Below, piece after piece: positions 1 to 7,750 of a stretch of 64,000 nucleotides of DNA (the stretch's first letter is position 1; each line of letters begins with the position of its first letter). The position numbers and the translations under genes are program-made. The stretch is taken from positions 124,001 through 188,000 of the forward strand of contig NZ_ML636805.1 of assembly GCF_006476605.1 (NCBI RefSeq), read 5' to 3'. Source of the DNA: Brucella gallinifaecis. Lineage in GTDB: Bacteria > Pseudomonadota > Alphaproteobacteria > Rhizobiales > Rhizobiaceae. Below the pieces are notes generated by a model that saw only the letters and a list, made by a program, of their open reading frames with translations, was not told where the DNA came from and made no database searches.

Positions 1-119
1 AATCGCAGCAATTGCGCAAGCTTTCCCGTCAGATTGCAAAAGTACACGCTAAAATTGATGGTCGCCTTGCAGGTGCTGAAGCACGTGAGGCTTCCGAGCT
101 GCATGGGGTGTCAAAATGA
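1..119 (+). CDS. 3' end of a phage early gene, product unknown
   Basis: The reading frame is open from the window edge and ends at the TGA at 117-119. About 38 residues are visible; they are charged and helical (QLRKLSRQIAKVH, then an Ala/Glu-rich stretch), but not enough to name a family. The stop overlaps the ATG of the next frame (ATGA), the packing seen throughout this early operon. Confidence 0.55.
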   Translation, partial: SQQLRKLSRQIAKVHAKIDGRLAGAEAREASELHGVSK

Positions 120-313
120 TATCCGCGCAGATTTTCAAATATCTGAAATGGTCAAATGACCGATGGGTGATGTGTTGGCGCCATCCTGTCAACCGCTACA
201 ACAATGACCGTTCGCGCAGGGTTTTGGCGCGTTTCCCTCAACATGCAGACATTCTCGCCCGGCTGACAGTCGAGGCTGGTTCGCGTCCGCGAAAGGTAGG
301 ACGCCATGGCTAA
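116..313 (+). CDS. Small hypothetical phage protein (65 aa)
   Basis: Starts with an ATGA overlap with the preceding stop and ends 8 bases inside the next gene, so it fits the overlapping early operon. The product is basic and rich in Arg, His and Trp, with no membrane segment or motif that I recognise. Only position and coupling argue for it being a gene; it may be a spurious frame. Confidence 0.45.
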   Translation: MISAQIFKYLKWSNDRWVMCWRHPVNRYNNDRSRRVLARFPQHADILARLTVEAGSRPRKVGRHG

Positions 314-761
314 TGTTGAGGAGGCATATGACCCATATGCGCCACGCGCCATAAAAAAGAAGGGCAAGGCAAAGCCCGATGAGCCAACGGTTAGCATGCA
401 GGTTGGTGATGGGCCTGTTTCACCGGAAATCCCGATCAGCCAATTGCATACCATGGCGGAAGGTCTTTCCGGACATATACGCGGCGCGAAAAAATCCAAG
501 GTCGAGAAGGCTGAGGAAAAGGCTGCAAATATTATCGCGGTCGGCCAGCTCCGCGCCTTCATTGAGCGTATCGAGCGGCTTGAGGAAGAAAAGAAAACTG
601 TCGGGGACGATATCAAGGAAGTCTATGCCGAATTGAAAGGTTCCGGCTTCGACAGCAAGACCGTCCGCACCATCATCCGCCTTCGCAAAAAAGAAGACCA
701 TGAGCGTCAGGAAGAGCAAGCCATGCTTGAACTCTACATGGATGCTCTTGGCATGTCGTGA
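306..761 (+). CDS. GapR-like (DUF2312) DNA-binding protein
   Basis: 151 residues. The last 75 or so match the DUF2312/GapR domain: a long helix beginning [18 protein letters not shown], then [13 protein letters not shown], then a basic helix with [10 protein letters not shown]. Known members are dimeric alphaproteobacterial nucleoid proteins that clamp overtwisted DNA ahead of forks and polymerases. Residues 1-75 are a low-complexity charged extension absent from the short chromosomal form. It lies early in the prophage, upstream of methylase and replication genes, so a role in phage replication or nucleoid takeover is inferred. The start ATG follows an AGG motif. Domain assignment is strong; biological role is inference. 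Confidence 0.82.
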   Translation: MANVEEAYDPYAPRAIKKKGKAKPDEPTVSMQVGDGPVSPEIPISQLHTMAEGLSGHIRGAKKSKVEKAEEKAANIIAVGQLRAFIERIERLEEEKKTVGDDIKEVYAELKGSGFDSKTVRTIIRLRKKEDHERQEEQAMLELYMDALGMS

Positions 762-769
762 GGTTTGCC

Positions 770-1033
770 ATGCAGACGGAAAGCAATCTGGTTGAAAAAT
801 GGATTTTAGAGCACGGTGGTCCACGCCGTTTCGAGCCGCAAGTGCGGTGCTCGTTCTATTATGCACAGGACTATCTCGGACAGTTCGGCATTCGTCTTCA
901 TCTGCATGATGGGCAATGCAAAATGCTGGAAGGTGGACGCTGGAAGCGTCTGCGCTGGCCGCAAGTCCTGAAAATGGTTGATGAACGGCGAGCGGCGCAA
1001 GGTTTGCAGACCTTGCAGGCGGTGCGCCAATGA
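770..1033 (+). CDS. Hypothetical phage protein (87 aa)
   Basis: I chose ATG 770 because a GAGG lies six bases upstream; a GTG at 758 that overlaps the previous stop would add four residues. The product is a small soluble basic protein rich in Trp and aromatic residues (WILEHGGPRRFEPQ, GGRWKRLRWPQVL). I do not recognise a family. Its end overlaps the next start by four bases (ATGA), so the genes are probably translationally coupled. Confidence 0.6.
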   Translation: MQTESNLVEKWILEHGGPRRFEPQVRCSFYYAQDYLGQFGIRLHLHDGQCKMLEGGRWKRLRWPQVLKMVDERRAAQGLQTLQAVRQ

Positions 1034-1290
1034 GCCAGTTTTTCAAGAGCCTTATTGCAGCGTTCGGCCTTATCGTTGTTTTTGATATCGGCATGCAGGC
1101 AGCGGATCGCGCCATTCTGTTTCCGTATCTTGGCATTGGTGATGATGATTCTGACGGATCATACCGATCTGGCATGTCCGTTCGCCGGGATGCGTTGACC
1201 GGGTGCGAGTATTTGGAAGGCCGCTACGGTGGCTTGACACCGCGCCTTGGCCCGGATGGGCGGCAAGTCTGCCGACAGGTGCGGTCATGA
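1030..1290 (+). CDS. Small membrane-anchored or exported phage protein, DUF6440-like
   Basis: 86 residues. A hydrophobic N-terminal segment (FFKSLIAAFGLIVVFDIG) suggests a signal anchor. The C-terminal half has the pattern TGCEYLEGRYGGLTPRLGPDG, which resembles the short DUF6440 fold (a Tyr-containing strand followed by GLTP-L-DG). That likeness is from memory and weak. It overlaps both neighbours by four bases. Confidence 0.55.
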   Translation: MSQFFKSLIAAFGLIVVFDIGMQAADRAILFPYLGIGDDDSDGSYRSGMSVRRDALTGCEYLEGRYGGLTPRLGPDGRQVCRQVRS

Positions 1291-1403
1291 TCAGGTTTCT
1301 CATCAAGCATGAATACCTTGTTTCGGTTGTCATCGCCGTTGTCGTCACGCTTGCAGCGGCCTCTCCATTTTTCATTGTCATTTATCTTGCGGAAGGGCGC
1401 TGA
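1287..1403 (+). CDS. Tiny single-span membrane protein (38 aa)
   Basis: ATG at 1287 overlaps the preceding TGA. The 38-residue product is almost entirely one membrane segment (YLVSVVIAVVVTLAAASPFF) with a basic N-terminus (MIRFLIKHEY). Such micro-proteins are common in phage early operons. The gene is supported by coupling and by its coherent membrane profile, not by homology. Confidence 0.5.
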   Translation: MIRFLIKHEYLVSVVIAVVVTLAAASPFFIVIYLAEGR

Positions 1404-1404
1404 C

Positions 1405-2700
1405 ATGGATGCTCCTGTTCAGATCAGGATTACCGATATTGATGTGCGGGACCGCTTGCGAGAGGTCGATGCGCTGAAGGTTGAATCCCTGAAACATTCA
1501 TTTTCCGAACTTGGCATGCGTACACCGATTACGGTTCGGGTTGGTGGCGAGGGCGATTTGCCTTACGCACTGACGGCAGGTGCGCACCGTCTGGAAGCGG
1601 CCCGGCTGCTGGGCTGGGAGGAAGTGCCTGGCTTCATCCGTGATGAAAGCAAGCTGGATGCCGAACTATGGGAGATTGATGAAAATCTTGCCCGTTCGGA
1701 ATTGTCCGCGGCAGATCGCGCCGTATTCACCTTCCGGCGCAAGGAGCTTTATTTGCTCAAATACCCTGAAACCGCACATGGCGGCGACAGGAAATCAAGC
1801 GGTCAACTTGGCCACTTGATCGACCGGGCTGAGCGCAAGAGTTTTATAGCTGCAACTGCGGAATTGACCGGAAAACCTGAACGCTCAATCCGGCGCGATG
1901 CTGAGCGCGGCGAAAAGATTTGCGAAGCCGCGATTCGGCTGCTGCGCGGCACGCGGCTGGATAATGGCACCACGCTTGATCGGCTTAAAAAATTGCCGAA
2001 TGATCTGGCGCAAATCGCCTTTGTCGAAGGTGCGCTGGCAGATGAAAAGCGCATATCAGCCGAAAGCAAGCAGATCCGCGCACAGCAACAGAAGGTGAAA
2101 CACTCTGTCCGCCTCACAACTATGGCGATGATTGCGGATCGTGGTGCTGCAACGGCTCCGGCTGAACTTGGCCGTGTCTATCCGGTCTATTATTTTGATG
2201 CGCCTTGGCAGTTTGGCGTTCATTCGGAAGTGACGGGGCGCGAAAAGAGCGCTGAAAATCATTATCCGACCATGCCTACCGACAAGATCATAGAGCTTAT
2301 GTCGGGTCTGATTGGCGGCACAAATCCTGCGGTTTGTTTCGCATGGGCCACCAATCCGATGCTGTTAGATGGGTTGCGCGTTCTGGATGCCTGTGGTTTT
2401 ACCTATGTTCATCACTGGATCTGGGACAAGGAAGTTGCAGGAACAGGATATTGGGGCCGCGACCGGCACGAACTGCTGTTGATTGGGCGGCGCGGCGATG
2501 TTGCGGCGCCATTGCCCGGCACCCAGCCTGAAACTGTTCACCGCGAGCGCAAGGGCAAGCATTCTGCCAAGCCTGCATTTTTCGCGGAACAAATTGAGCG
2601 GATCTATCCTGATTTACCGAAATTGGAGTTGTTTTGCCGTGATCCGCGACCGGGTTGGGATGCCTGGGGCTTTGAAGCTGCGGGGAAGGCTGCGGAATGA
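1405..2700 (+). CDS. ParB-like nuclease domain fused to MT-A70 adenine methyltransferase
   Basis: 432 residues. Residues 5-110 are a ParB/Sulfiredoxin-type domain with the motif TAGAHRLEAARLLGW. Residues from about 255 to the end are an MT-A70 domain with the catalytic motif DAPW at 265-268 (family consensus DPPW), the WATNP strand and the RHELLLIGRRG strand. MT-A70 enzymes methylate the N6 of adenine, so this probably marks phage DNA and could block host restriction or prime replication. The start at 1405 is preceded by GGAAGGGCG; upstream in-frame ATGs lie in the previous gene. Its stop overlaps the next ATG, which encodes a second methylase-like protein. The Pro to Ala change in the motif is seen in the sequence; its effect is unknown. 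Confidence 0.85.
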   Translation: MDAPVQIRITDIDVRDRLREVDALKVESLKHSFSELGMRTPITVRVGGEGDLPYALTAGAHRLEAARLLGWEEVPGFIRDESKLDAELWEIDENLARSELSAADRAVFTFRRKELYLLKYPETAHGGDRKSSGQLGHLIDRAERKSFIAATAELTGKPERSIRRDAERGEKICEAAIRLLRGTRLDNGTTLDRLKKLPNDLAQIAFVEGALADEKRISAESKQIRAQQQKVKHSVRLTTMAMIADRGAATAPAELGRVYPVYYFDAPWQFGVHSEVTGREKSAENHYPTMPTDKIIELMSGLIGGTNPAVCFAWATNPMLLDGLRVLDACGFTYVHHWIWDKEVAGTGYWGRDRHELLLIGRRGDVAAPLPGTQPETVHRERKGKHSAKPAFFAEQIERIYPDLPKLELFCRDPRPGWDAWGFEAAGKAAE

Positions 2701-3335
2701 AGCCTCTTCGCGTTTTCATTGCATGTGAATTTTCTGGAACTGTCAGAAATGCCTTTCTCGCTCATGGGCATGACGCATGGTCGTGCGACCTGCTTCCAGC
2801 GGAAGATCGCACAAATCGGCATATCATTGGTGACGCTCGCGATTATCTGCATGACGGTTGGGATTTGCTGATTGTCGCACATCCACCATGCACAAGGCTT
2901 TGTAATTCAGGTGTGCGATGGCTGTTCGGTCCGCCTGACGGCAAGACCGTCGAGCAAATGCAGCGTGAGCTTGTGGAAGCTGCCGATCTGTTTTCGACGT
3001 TCTGGAATGCGCCTATCCATCGCGTGTGTATTGAAAACCCGGTCATGCACAAACACGCCAAGGCGCTTATTCGCCATTATGAGCCACCTTCGCAAACCGT
3101 CCAGCCATGGCAGTTCGGACATGGTGAGACCAAGCGCACATGCTTCTGGCTGCGTAATCTCCCGCCATTAACGCCGACAAACATTGTTGAGGGCAGGACG
3201 GCACGTGTACATCGCATGCCTCCTGGACCTGACAGGTGGCGTGAGAGAAGCCGATTTTTCTCCGGCATTGCCGATGCTATGGCTGACCAGTGGGGTAGAT
3301 TGCCTGCTGCCGAATTTATGGAGGCCGCAGGATGA
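2697..3335 (+). CDS. Phage DNA cytosine methyltransferase-like protein
   Basis: 212 residues. It has a Rossmann-type start (RVFIACEFSGTVRNAF), an acidic residue after the second strand, a HPPCTRLC motif resembling the catalytic Pro-Cys loop of C5 methylases, and an IENP motif in place of the usual ENV. There is no obvious large target-recognition domain, so it is shorter than Dcm-type enzymes. It belongs to a class of small phage proteins usually annotated as DNA cytosine methyltransferase; activity is not certain. It is coupled by ATGA overlaps to the adenine methylase upstream and the DUF4406 gene downstream. Confidence 0.7.
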   Translation: MKPLRVFIACEFSGTVRNAFLAHGHDAWSCDLLPAEDRTNRHIIGDARDYLHDGWDLLIVAHPPCTRLCNSGVRWLFGPPDGKTVEQMQRELVEAADLFSTFWNAPIHRVCIENPVMHKHAKALIRHYEPPSQTVQPWQFGHGETKRTCFWLRNLPPLTPTNIVEGRTARVHRMPPGPDRWRERSRFFSGIADAMADQWGRLPAAEFMEAAG

Positions 3336-3658
3336 AGTTAATCCGAAAGCGTAACATTTACCTCTCAGGTCCGATGACCGGTTTGCCGGAATTTAATTAT
3401 CCGACATTCTATCGGGTTGCGGCGCAGCTTCGGCAGTCGGGTCATCGCGTCTATAATCCGGCAGAGTTCCCGTATGATGGCGATCCGAATGATTTTCCTA
3501 TTCGGAAGGCGTTTGCATCTTATTGCAATTTCATCTGTCTGGAAGCTGACACAATGGTCATGCTACCGGGCTGGGAGCGCTCGAAAGGTGCACTCGCAGA
3601 GCGTCAACTGGCACTCAATTGCGCTATCGACATCATAGAGTGGCGAGGTGCCTTATGA
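3332..3658 (+). CDS. DUF4406 protein (nucleoside deoxyribosyltransferase-like fold)
   Basis: 108 residues with the DUF4406 signature YLSGPMTGLPEFNYPTF near the N-terminus and NPAEFP and LPGWERSKGA blocks, as in nucleoside 2-deoxyribosyltransferase relatives. The family is frequent in phage early regions and may handle nucleotides, but no substrate is known. Full length for the family. It overlaps both neighbours by four bases. Confidence 0.82.
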   Translation: MKLIRKRNIYLSGPMTGLPEFNYPTFYRVAAQLRQSGHRVYNPAEFPYDGDPNDFPIRKAFASYCNFICLEADTMVMLPGWERSKGALAERQLALNCAIDIIEWRGAL

Positions 3659-4185
3659 GTTCGGAAGGTATCGAACTTCGTCGCATCCGTGAAAAACTGG
3701 CAGCACTGAACGGCGATGACTGGCAGCTTTGCTGCGAAGGTGATGTATCATTTGTCGAAGCGAGGACGCGCGACGGCGAACTCAACAGGATCGCAACCTT
3801 TCATCCCGGCGCAACGCCTGATGAAATTGAGATGGTTGTTGGTGCGCCGCGAATGGCGGCATTTATGCTTAAGCTGGTTGATCGTGCGATCAAAGCTGTA
3901 CGGCAGTCCACGCCACAACGGGATGCCTCACGACAGAGCCGCCAGCGCAAGCCCCGTGATTTCGCGGCAGAGGCCGCAATGAAATGCGATGATGCTGTTT
4001 TCAGGGCGTTTCTCGAAGAACAGCACGGCTTTGAGCGGCCCTTAACATCGGATCGAGCGGCGCAACGGCTGCGCTCGATCCTCAATATTACATCCAGAAA
4101 AGAACTGAACGAAAGCAGTGCTGCCGCTGAACGCTGGCAGGATTTCCGCGCTGCTTTCGAAGCATGGAAGAGGGCGGGGCGATGA
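3655..4185 (+). CDS. Hypothetical phage early protein (176 aa)
   Basis: The ATG at 3655 overlaps the preceding TGA; an upstream start at 3619 would lie inside the previous gene. The product is soluble and basic with a central RQSRQRKPRDFAAEAAMKCDD segment and a helical C-terminus (FLEEQHGFERPL then AAAERWQDFRAAFEAWKRA). I recognise no family. Just upstream of the replication gene, it could be a replication accessory or loader, which is speculation. Confidence 0.6.
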   Translation: MSSEGIELRRIREKLAALNGDDWQLCCEGDVSFVEARTRDGELNRIATFHPGATPDEIEMVVGAPRMAAFMLKLVDRAIKAVRQSTPQRDASRQSRQRKPRDFAAEAAMKCDDAVFRAFLEEQHGFERPLTSDRAAQRLRSILNITSRKELNESSAAAERWQDFRAAFEAWKRAGR

Positions 4186-5363
4186 GCATTGCTGTTATGT
4201 CACGGCTGTTTAAGGCGCAACTTGGCTCGCCAAACAGGAAAATATTGGCAATTCGTCTGGCAGATTTTGCGGACGATGAGGGGCGCGGCATCTGGCCAAC
4301 CGTGGGCCGTCTGGCGACTGAAACGGAATTATCAGAACGTACCGTGCAGCGTCTTTTACGAGAGTTTGTAGACGATGGCTTATTGATAGTCGTCGCTGAA
4401 GGTGGCGGACGTCCTGGACAGGCCACTCGTTATGACTTCGATATGCGGGTGCTTGAACGCTTTGCGGCACCAAAAAAGGCGGGGGACGGGTGTCATGGTG
4501 ACACGGGTGTCACGGTGTCACCCGTGTCAAAGGAAGCGGAGACGGGTGACAATGGCGACATAGAGGGGTGTCACGGTGTCACCCAAACCGTAATAGAACC
4601 ATCATATAAACCATCATTGGAGAGAGAGCGCGAGAGCGAGCAGGATGGGAAGGAAAACCGTAAGGCCATCGAGCGAGCCTTCAAGAAAGCTTTCCATGCT
4701 TGGCCTACAGCGGTTGTAGACAGTGAGCGTGATGCCCGCCGTGCTTGGAATGCACTTTCGGCAGATGAGCGTAAAGCGGCTGGTGAAGAGGCCGGGCGTT
4801 ACATCGAAGTCAGTAAGGCAACAGGTCGCAAAGGAAATTGCTCCTATCAGATTTATCTGCGTGAAAAGCGCTGGGAAAAGCTTCCAGTCAAAGCTGCGAC
4901 CGCACAATCGACAGATTCACAATCTGCGCCTGCCGCACCACTGGGTAAGATCTGGGGTGCAAGGGTTTACGAACTGCTGCTTGCCGGTCCTTCTCGCACC
5001 GTCTCACTCAACGATATTGAGCGCAGTGTGGCCGAAAGCGGTCGTTTCACTGAAGAAGAACTTCTTCTTGAGAAGCAGGCTCGTCATGGGTTTCCCGAAG
5101 TGAATGAACTGTTTGAAAAAGCTGCAAATCGTCGGGGTGCTCTTGTTCCTTCGCGGTTGCTGGCAATCAAAGATTTGCTGGTGCAGCTCCGCATCGGTAG
5201 CGATGATTGGGCCGTATGGGAAGGGTTTCACAAACAGCGTGGATGGCCTTGGTTGCCCAATCTGGGCAGTGCTGAGTGGGTCTACTTCCCAGTTGGTGGC
5301 CCAGAAGGATTAAACGGTTTCGAGACAGCTTTGAGGGGATTGGGTGAACATGATGGTAATTGA
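4182..5363 (+). CDS. Phage replication initiator-like protein with helix-turn-helix
   Basis: 393 residues. Residues 1-95 form an HTH_36-type winged helix: GIWPTVGRLATETELSERTV, then QRLLREFVDDGLL and a GRPGQATRYDF wing, as in phage O-like initiators. A Gly/Asp/Thr-rich linker (about 100-150) follows, encoded by repeated DNA at 4488-4584, then an acidic helical domain. Lambda O also has its origin inside its own gene, so the same may hold here. The start at 4182 is coupled by ATGA to the gene upstream. The C-terminal half (ARVYELLLAG; WAVWEGFHKQRGWP) is unfamiliar. Confidence 0.72.
   Translation: MSIAVMSRLFKAQLGSPNRKILAIRLADFADDEGRGIWPTVGRLATETELSERTVQRLLREFVDDGLLIVVAEGGGRPGQATRYDFDMRVLERFAAPKKAGDGCHGDTGVTVSPVSKEAETGDNGDIEGCHGVTQTVIEPSYKPSLERERESEQDGKENRKAIERAFKKAFHAWPTAVVDSERDARRAWNALSADERKAAGEEAGRYIEVSKATGRKGNCSYQIYLREKRWEKLPVKAATAQSTDSQSAPAAPLGKIWGARVYELLLAGPSRTVSLNDIERSVAESGRFTEEELLLEKQARHGFPEVNELFEKAANRRGALVPSRLLAIKDLLVQLRIGSDDWAVWEGFHKQRGWPWLPNLGSAEWVYFPVGGPEGLNGFETALRGLGEHDGN
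4488..4584 (+). repeat. Iteron-like repeats inside the replication gene, candidate phage origin
   Basis: A 19-bp near-palindrome, gggtgtcacggtgtcaccc, occurs twice exactly (4505-4523 and 4566-4584). Two degenerate relatives lie at 4488-4504 (gggtgtcatggtgacac) and 4544-4560 (gggtgacaatggcgaca). Sixteen of 19 positions are self-complementary. The array encodes the linker between the HTH domain and the rest of the initiator, the place where lambda keeps its iterons. Confidence 0.6.
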
Positions 5364-6003
5364 TCAACGTCAGCTCAATCAGGCAGATCAGATCGACCTG
5401 ACACGTTGCTATGCGAAGCTGGATAAGTCGATCATTGAACGTAAGCGCCGTCGAAACTTGATTGCAAAAGCTGCTGTTCGGGCAGGTGATGATTCGCCGT
5501 GGTTGGTGCTTCGTGTGATGACTGGAAAGGAAATTGATGTGCGTGACGCACTCGATACGGTCGGGATTGAAACACTTGTCCCCATGAAAATGGGGAAAGA
5601 AATAAGGAAGAGGCACCGTGTTATTGCGCCCAAAAAAGAACCTGTGTTCATTGGTTACATCCTCACACGCTGCGTCATTTGCAATGAATCACTGGCTGCT
5701 CTTTTGGGATTCGAGCATGTTCTAGGCATGCTTGGTGGCAATGATTCACCGTACCTTATTGAGAATGAAAAGATTAGCATTTTCAAACAGAAGGCGGATG
5801 AAGGTCATTACGATTATGAAGTGCCACAACAGGTGTTCCGGCGAGGGATGAAGGTGTTAATTAGAGAAGGTATCTTTGCCGGATCGACAGGCGAGGTTGT
5901 ATCAGGTGGTGCTACGGGAAAAGGCAATGCAGTGGTGGATATCAACTTTTTGGGCGGTTCAACTCCTGCAATAATGCCTCTTGCAATCCTTGCGCCTCTG
6001 TGA
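5344..6003 (+). CDS. Phage NusG/RfaH-like transcription antitermination factor
   Basis: 219 residues from GTG 5344, which has a GAGGGG five bases upstream; ATGs at 5350 and 5353 are alternatives. The NGN domain runs from about 50 to 145 (WLVLRVMTGKEIDVRDAL, then VPMKMG, KKEPVFIGYILTR). A KOW domain closes the protein (FRRGMKVLIREGIFAGSTGEV). NusG paralogs bind RNA polymerase and make it processive. Here the gene is the last before a structured 225-bp stretch with a terminator and the late genes, so it is probably the late-gene antiterminator, replacing lambda Q. That role is inferred. Confidence 0.82.
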   Translation: MNMMVIDQRQLNQADQIDLTRCYAKLDKSIIERKRRRNLIAKAAVRAGDDSPWLVLRVMTGKEIDVRDALDTVGIETLVPMKMGKEIRKRHRVIAPKKEPVFIGYILTRCVICNESLAALLGFEHVLGMLGGNDSPYLIENEKISIFKQKADEGHYDYEVPQQVFRRGMKVLIREGIFAGSTGEVVSGGATGKGNAVVDINFLGGSTPAIMPLAILAPL

Positions 6004-6012
6004 GCGTATTCT

Positions 6013-6182
6013 CTCCACGGATAATCCGATGATCCTGTAGTGAGCCTCTGAGAACGCCTAGACAGCGGGAACGAAAGTTCTGAGGTTGGTACGCCGGTCG
6101 GACCCCGCCCTGACAGTCTCAATCACGAGACATAGATTCAGGGCCAGAGCGTGAGCTATGTCTAAAAATTAACAATCACACT
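6013..6182 (+). other. Structured intergenic region after the NusG-like gene, candidate antitermination element
   Basis: No credible ORF. Several short inverted repeats are visible: cgga/tccg at 6018-6027; gaac-GAAA-gttc (a GNRA tetraloop hairpin) at 6069-6080, enclosed by gcggg at 6065-6069 and cccgc at 6104-6108; gtctc/gagac around 6116-6130; and an eight-base repeat agacatag (6128-6135) with ctatgtct (6156-6163). The density of helices suggests a functional RNA or recruitment site; identity unknown. Confidence 0.4.
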
Positions 6183-6206
6183 GAGCGCCCGATGTGGCGC
6201 TCTTTC
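6183..6206 (+). terminator. Intrinsic terminator before the late region
   Basis: Perfect seven-base stem gagcgcc/ggcgctc (6183-6189 and 6196-6202) with a six-base loop, followed by ttt. It lies between the NusG-like gene and the next gene, where an antiterminator would have to act. Confidence 0.65.
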
Positions 6207-6228
6207 CATATCCATAGGGCAGAGTATT

Positions 6229-7008
6229 ATGAAGCTTGACGTTTCAGCTGGCCTTGGTGGTTCGTCTGCCGCCTTTCTGAACTTGGAAACGAGCAGCTTT
6301 GATGAAATGGTGACTTCTCTTGAGCGAGATGTCATGCCGAATGCTGCTGTTGCTGCACTCAATCGTGTTGCTGCGGTCGGTCGGCTACAAGTGCAGGAAG
6401 AGATGGAACTGAGGCTCGATCGGGTTACTCCTTTTGCAAAACGAGGTGTTATCTATGAGCGAGCAAACAAGGATCGGCTATCAGCTACAGTTATGATTTC
6501 CGGTCGATCATGGGCAGCAAAAAACGCTACGCCACCGGCAAACTTCCTGACACCGCAATTTTTTGGCGGTCAGCGAAACTTGAAATCCTTTGAGCGTCAG
6601 CTTCAATCAGCGGGTTATCTCAAGTCTGGTGAATATGCGGTCCCTGGAAGAGAAACACCTCTTGATCAATACGGCAATGTGCGGGTGGCTTTGATTGTCC
6701 GCATCCTTGCGGACCTCAGAGTTACGCCGAGAACCGAGGGGTATAACCGAAAGCGTAGTGAGGCTTCAACGAAACGCAACCGGAACTATCGCTTCGCTCG
6801 TTTCTTTGTTGCTGATCGCAATTCGCACCTCCACCCCGGAATTTGGCAACGCGATCCACGTGATAACAGTATTAAGGCAATATTCTTGTTCGTTCGAATG
6901 CGGCCTTACGAGAAACGTATCGATTTCTTTGGTGTCGTGAAGGGCGTGGCCGAAAAGCGGTTCGGTCAGTTCATGGCGGAAGAGATCGGCAAGCGGATGA
7001 AACGATGA
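6229..7008 (+). CDS. Phage structural-type hypothetical protein (259 aa)
   Basis: A basic protein with an N-terminal helical part (MVTSLERDVMPNAAVAALNRVA) and a TPFAKRG motif. This pattern resembles phage minor tail proteins of the Z/gp10 type, in which an N-terminal helix is followed by a beta-rich region, but it is placed before the terminase genes rather than with the tail genes. Two mid-protein blocks (NFLTPQFFGGQRN; FARFFVADRNSHLHPGIWQR) look conserved-type. I cannot assign it firmly. Confidence 0.55.
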   Translation: MKLDVSAGLGGSSAAFLNLETSSFDEMVTSLERDVMPNAAVAALNRVAAVGRLQVQEEMELRLDRVTPFAKRGVIYERANKDRLSATVMISGRSWAAKNATPPANFLTPQFFGGQRNLKSFERQLQSAGYLKSGEYAVPGRETPLDQYGNVRVALIVRILADLRVTPRTEGYNRKRSEASTKRNRNYRFARFFVADRNSHLHPGIWQRDPRDNSIKAIFLFVRMRPYEKRIDFFGVVKGVAEKRFGQFMAEEIGKRMKR

Positions 7009-7043
7009 CCGATCCGAAATCAATCTGAGCCTCAAAATGTTTC

Positions 7044-7083
7044 GGGTCCTTCCTCGCCGGGTCTGACTGCGGGTATTTCGCAC
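7044..7083 (+). other. Candidate cos (packaging start) site
   Basis: The 287 bases between 7009 and 7295 carry no convincing gene. Inside them, gggtccttcctcgccggg (7044-7061) and tgcgggtatttcgcac (7068-7083) resemble the cohesive-end region of lambda-type phages (gggt-cctt... and cgcgggttttcgc). The small and large terminase genes follow, which is where cos lies in lambda relatives. The match is from memory and inexact. Confidence 0.45.
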
Positions 7084-7295
7084 GGCTGCATCGGGTCAGT
7101 CTGAGCCGGAAAACAAAGCCTAAACTCAAGGCTAAACAACTAAAGTCACTCACTAAAATCCGGCATTCAACAGTAGTTGGTCCTGCGATTGCATTCGTAC
7201 TGGATGGTGAAACAATGGCTCTTACGCTGACATATCGGACTCGTATGCAGGGGCGACGACGTGTTACCCCCGTGGTTCTGAACCCGGGGGATGAC

Positions 7296-7697
7296 ATGAA
7301 GTTTGAAATAGATTTGCTGCGCGATCTTCTGATTTACGTCGAAGAAAATGCCGTAGACCCATGGTCTGATTTGGTCGAAGTATCATTGGAAGGATGGACG
7401 CCAAAGGAAATCACTTACCACGTCATCCTCGCTGAAGAGGCAGGGTTAATCAAAGCGTGGCTTTCTGAAATTCCCGATGCCGAAAACCCGATAAATATTC
7501 TAGTTTCATTCAGCATTCAGCGTCTTACGTTCAACGGCCATGAGTTGCTTGGTTCCATTCGAGAACCGAAGCATTGGCAACTCATCAAGAAGGGTGCCAA
7601 AAGTGCGGGCATTGGCACGGTTGGAGCGCTCGGCAGCTACATACAGGCATATGTAAAGGCTGAGATAAACAAACGCTTCGGGTTGGATATTTCCTGA
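7296..7697 (+). CDS. DUF2513 protein
   Basis: 134 residues from ATG 7296, which follows gggggatgac; an earlier ATG at 7215 would add a basic stretch unlike the family. DUF2513 members begin MK-D-DL-R-LL--E, as here (MKFEIDLLRDLLIYVEEN), and have the central IQRLTFNGHELLGSIRE block and a Gly-rich C-terminal helix leading to a basic end. The family is common in phages and mobile elements; its function is unknown. It stands between putative cos and the small terminase. Confidence 0.75.
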   Translation: MKFEIDLLRDLLIYVEENAVDPWSDLVEVSLEGWTPKEITYHVILAEEAGLIKAWLSEIPDAENPINILVSFSIQRLTFNGHELLGSIREPKHWQLIKKGAKSAGIGTVGALGSYIQAYVKAEINKRFGLDIS

Positions 7698-7750
7698 CAC
7701 CCTGTGACGGCCTCGTTTATCGATCCTGCAAGATATTTTGAGGCCTTTAA

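Noticed and set aside
420-1175. A 251-codon reverse-strand frame in the early region
   Set aside because: Opposes five overlapping forward genes and has no recognisable domain.
7215-7295. Upstream ATG extension of the DUF2513 gene
   Set aside because: The family starts at the MKFEIDLLRDLL segment and a strong ribosome site stands directly before ATG 7296.
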